From the NCBI GenBank assembly GCA_938017765.1, contig CALIJH010000089.1:1-6766 (forward strand): 6,766 bases of DNA, in the 5' to 3' direction. The position numbers were made by a program, and so were the translations under genes. Each line of letters opens with the position of its first letter. Position 1 is the first letter of the stretch. Shown here piece by piece: positions 5,346 to 6,766 of the stretch. The notes under the pieces were generated by a model. That model worked only from the letters and a program-made list of their open reading frames with translations. It had not been told where the DNA came from and did not search any database. The stretch comes from an uncultured Leptotrichia sp. (GTDB lineage Bacteria; Fusobacteriota; Fusobacteriia; Fusobacteriales; Leptotrichiaceae).

Positions 5346-6766
5346 ATGCTGAAAAAAATTCAACGTTTTGGCGGGGCAATGTTTACGCCCGTATTGTTTT
5401 TTGCTTTTGCAGGAATAGTAGTGGCTATAGCATCAATAATGAAAAATTCTCAAATAATGGGAGAAATGGCTAAAAAAGGTTCGAGCTGGTTTAAATTCTG
5501 GAAATTTATCGAAGATGGAGGTTGGACCGTGTTCAAACAAATGCCTCTGTTATTTGCCATAGGATTGCCTATTGGACTGGCAAAAAAGGCAAAATCAAGA
5601 GCATGTCTGGAAACATTTGTACTTTACTGTACTTTTAATTATTTTGTAAATGCTCTGTTAACGCTATGGGGATTCGGTGTGGATATTAAGCAGGAAATAG
5701 GTGTAACAAGCGGATTAGCGGAGATAGCAGGTATAAAAACTTTAGATACAAGTATTATAGGTTCAATAATAATAGCAGGAATAGCTGTTTATCTTCACGA
5801 GAAATTTTTTGACACTAAACTTCCTGATTTTCTCGGAGTATTTCAGGGTTCGGTATTTGTATATATAGTAGGTTTTTTTGTGATGATACCGTGTGCTTTG
5901 ATTACAGTTTTAGTTTGGCCGAAAGTACAGCTGGGAATATTTCAGCTGCAAGGTCTGTTAGTTGCTTCGGGAGTCGTAGGAGTATGGATTTATACATTTC
6001 TTGAGAGAATACTCATACCTACGGGACTGCACCATTTCATATATGGACCTTTTATATACGGACCCGCAGTTGTAGAGGGAGGTTTGAGAACTTACTGGGC
6101 GGAGCATATGAATGCTTTTGCAGCGAGTACGGAGCCTTTAAAAGCATTATTTCCTCAAGGAGGATTTTCAATTCACGGTAATGCCAAAGTTTTCGGTTCT
6201 CCGGGAATTGCCCTTGCGATATATGCCACTGCTAAACCCCATAAGAAAAAAATAGTTGCAGGACTTTTAATATCGGCGGTATTGACAGCGGTAGTTTCAG
6301 GAATAACTGAACCTCTTGAATTTACTTTCCTGTTTGTAGCTCCTCTGTTGTTTGTTATCCATTCATTGCTGTCGGCAACAATGTCAGCGATAATGTATAT
6401 ATTAGGAGTAGTCGGTTATTTTGGAGGAGGACTAATAAACTTTTCTCTGCTGAACTGGATACCTATGTTTAAAAATCATAAAGAAGTAATGTTTACACAG
6501 ATATTTATAGGACTTATATTTACCGCAGTTTATTATTTTCTGTTTAAGTTTTTAATTGAAAAGATGAATTTGAAAACTCCCGGCAGGGAAGACGATGAAG
6601 AAGAAACAAAATTATTTACAAAAAAATCTATAAAAGAAGAAATGGAAAATTCAGAAGATAACTATGATACAGATCAAGGGACTAAAAAATTTATAGAATT
6701 TATAGAAAATGGAAAAGTAGAAATAAGAGTGTATTCAAAAGAAAAAATTCATGCAAAAGTTTATAT
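5346..6766 (+). CDS. PTS alpha-glucoside-type EIIC permease, 3' part replaced by a foreign PLD-like segment (open at window end)
   Basis: Residues 1-427 form a complete EIIC channel of the glucose/alpha-glucoside PTS family, the membrane part that imports and phosphorylates sugars such as maltose or sucrose isomers. Visible marks are the N-terminus MLKKIQRFGGAMFTPVLFF, about ten hydrophobic segments, the loop GLHHFIYGPFIYGPAVVEGG (227-246) and the signature GITEPLEFTFLF (319-330), ending LKTPGREDDEEETKLFTKK (409-427). The family normally continues through a linker into EIIB with its phospho-cysteine. Here residues 428-473 are instead of PLD/helicase type, with HAK at 469-471, and the frame is still open at 6766. 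The ATG at 5346 follows AGGAGGT with a 5-nt spacer. As read, the protein has no EIIB, so transport would need EIIB from another gene, or the junction is not real. No phospho-alpha-glucosidase or regulator gene is in the window. The sugar specificity is inferred from family resemblance. Confidence 0.88.
   Translation, partial: MLKKIQRFGGAMFTPVLFFAFAGIVVAIASIMKNSQIMGEMAKKGSSWFKFWKFIEDGGWTVFKQMPLLFAIGLPIGLAKKAKSRACLETFVLYCTFNYFVNALLTLWGFGVDIKQEIGVTSGLAEIAGIKTLDTSIIGSIIIAGIAVYLHEKFFDTKLPDFLGVFQGSVFVYIVGFFVMIPCALITVLVWPKVQLGIFQLQGLLVASGVVGVWIYTFLERILIPTGLHHFIYGPFIYGPAVVEGGLRTYWAEHMNAFAASTEPLKALFPQGGFSIHGNAKVFGSPGIALAIYATAKPHKKKIVAGLLISAVLTAVVSGITEPLEFTFLFVAPLLFVIHSLLSATMSAIMYILGVVGYFGGGLINFSLLNWIPMFKNHKEVMFTQIFIGLIFTAVYYFLFKFLIEKMNLKTPGREDDEEETKLFTKKSIKEEMENSEDNYDTDQGTKKFIEFIENGKVEIRVYSKEKIHAKVY
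6627..6766 (+). other. PLD-like (HxK) segment of a helicase-type protein, fused in frame to EIIC
   Basis: After the A-run at 6620-6626 the frame encodes SIKEEMENSEDNYD, then GTKKFIEFIENGKVEIRVYS, then KEKIHAKVY at the window edge. This pattern (an acidic SED helix, a KKFIEFI helix, GKVEIRVY, IHAK-Y) is what I know from the N-terminal phospholipase-D-like domain of large DEAD/SNF2-type helicase proteins, where HAK is the first half of the HxK(x)4D motif. It has no resemblance to EIIB, which would show a Cys-containing NCATRLR-like motif. The segment is cut off by the window end, so its downstream partner cannot be seen. The family assignment is from memory of the motif pattern. Confidence 0.65.

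Noticed and set aside
6627..6766. The EIIC tail as a divergent EIIB domain
   Set aside because: It has no NCATRLR-like phospho-cysteine motif, and the order GKVEIRVY-IHAKVY fits the PLD-like family and not the EIIB fold.

Overview
The window is very AT-rich and uses A/T-ending codons throughout. Its protein set is an alpha-glucoside-type PTS permease, small secreted PepSY proteins, an OmpR-type two-component system and a Rep_3-family initiator. From general resemblance I infer a Fusobacteriota bacterium, most likely Leptotrichia or a close relative. No rRNA or other marker gene is present to confirm this.

Two divergent transcription units face away from a 290-bp AT-rich intergenic region (5056-5345). 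Leftward (minus strand), six genes run in one direction: a Rep_3-type initiator protein (5055-3829), a response regulator (3848-3162), its sensor histidine kinase (3169-1820), and three small exported PepSY proteins (1681-1361, 1333-740, 708-79). The first three genes overlap by 20 and 8 bp and are almost certainly one message. The PepSY trio follows after a 138-bp gap that holds its own extended -10 promoter, so it may be read both from the operon and separately. The simplest reading is an envelope-sensing circuit: the kinase senses an extracytoplasmic condition, the regulator controls transcription, and the PepSY proteins act outside the membrane as targets, accessory sensors or protease modulators. 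The role of a plasmid-type initiator as first gene of this operon is unexplained.

Rightward (plus strand), a PTS EIIC gene of the alpha-glucoside/maltose type starts at 5346 behind a good promoter and ribosome binding site. It stays open to the window end, but its 3' part is not PTS sequence. After residue 427 (about base 6626) the frame continues into what looks like the phospholipase-D-like (HxK) segment found in large helicase proteins, exactly where the EIIB linker should continue. This is either a genuine rearrangement or an assembly misjoin, and it is the sharpest anomaly in the window.

The intergenic region also holds an imperfect 41-44 bp element present twice, 73 bp apart, in front of the Rep_3 gene. 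Each copy ends in a minus-strand TATAAT and contains an imperfect dyad, so it is a candidate autoregulatory or initiator-binding site. No CRISPR array, tRNA, rRNA, insertion sequence or convincing intrinsic terminator was seen.
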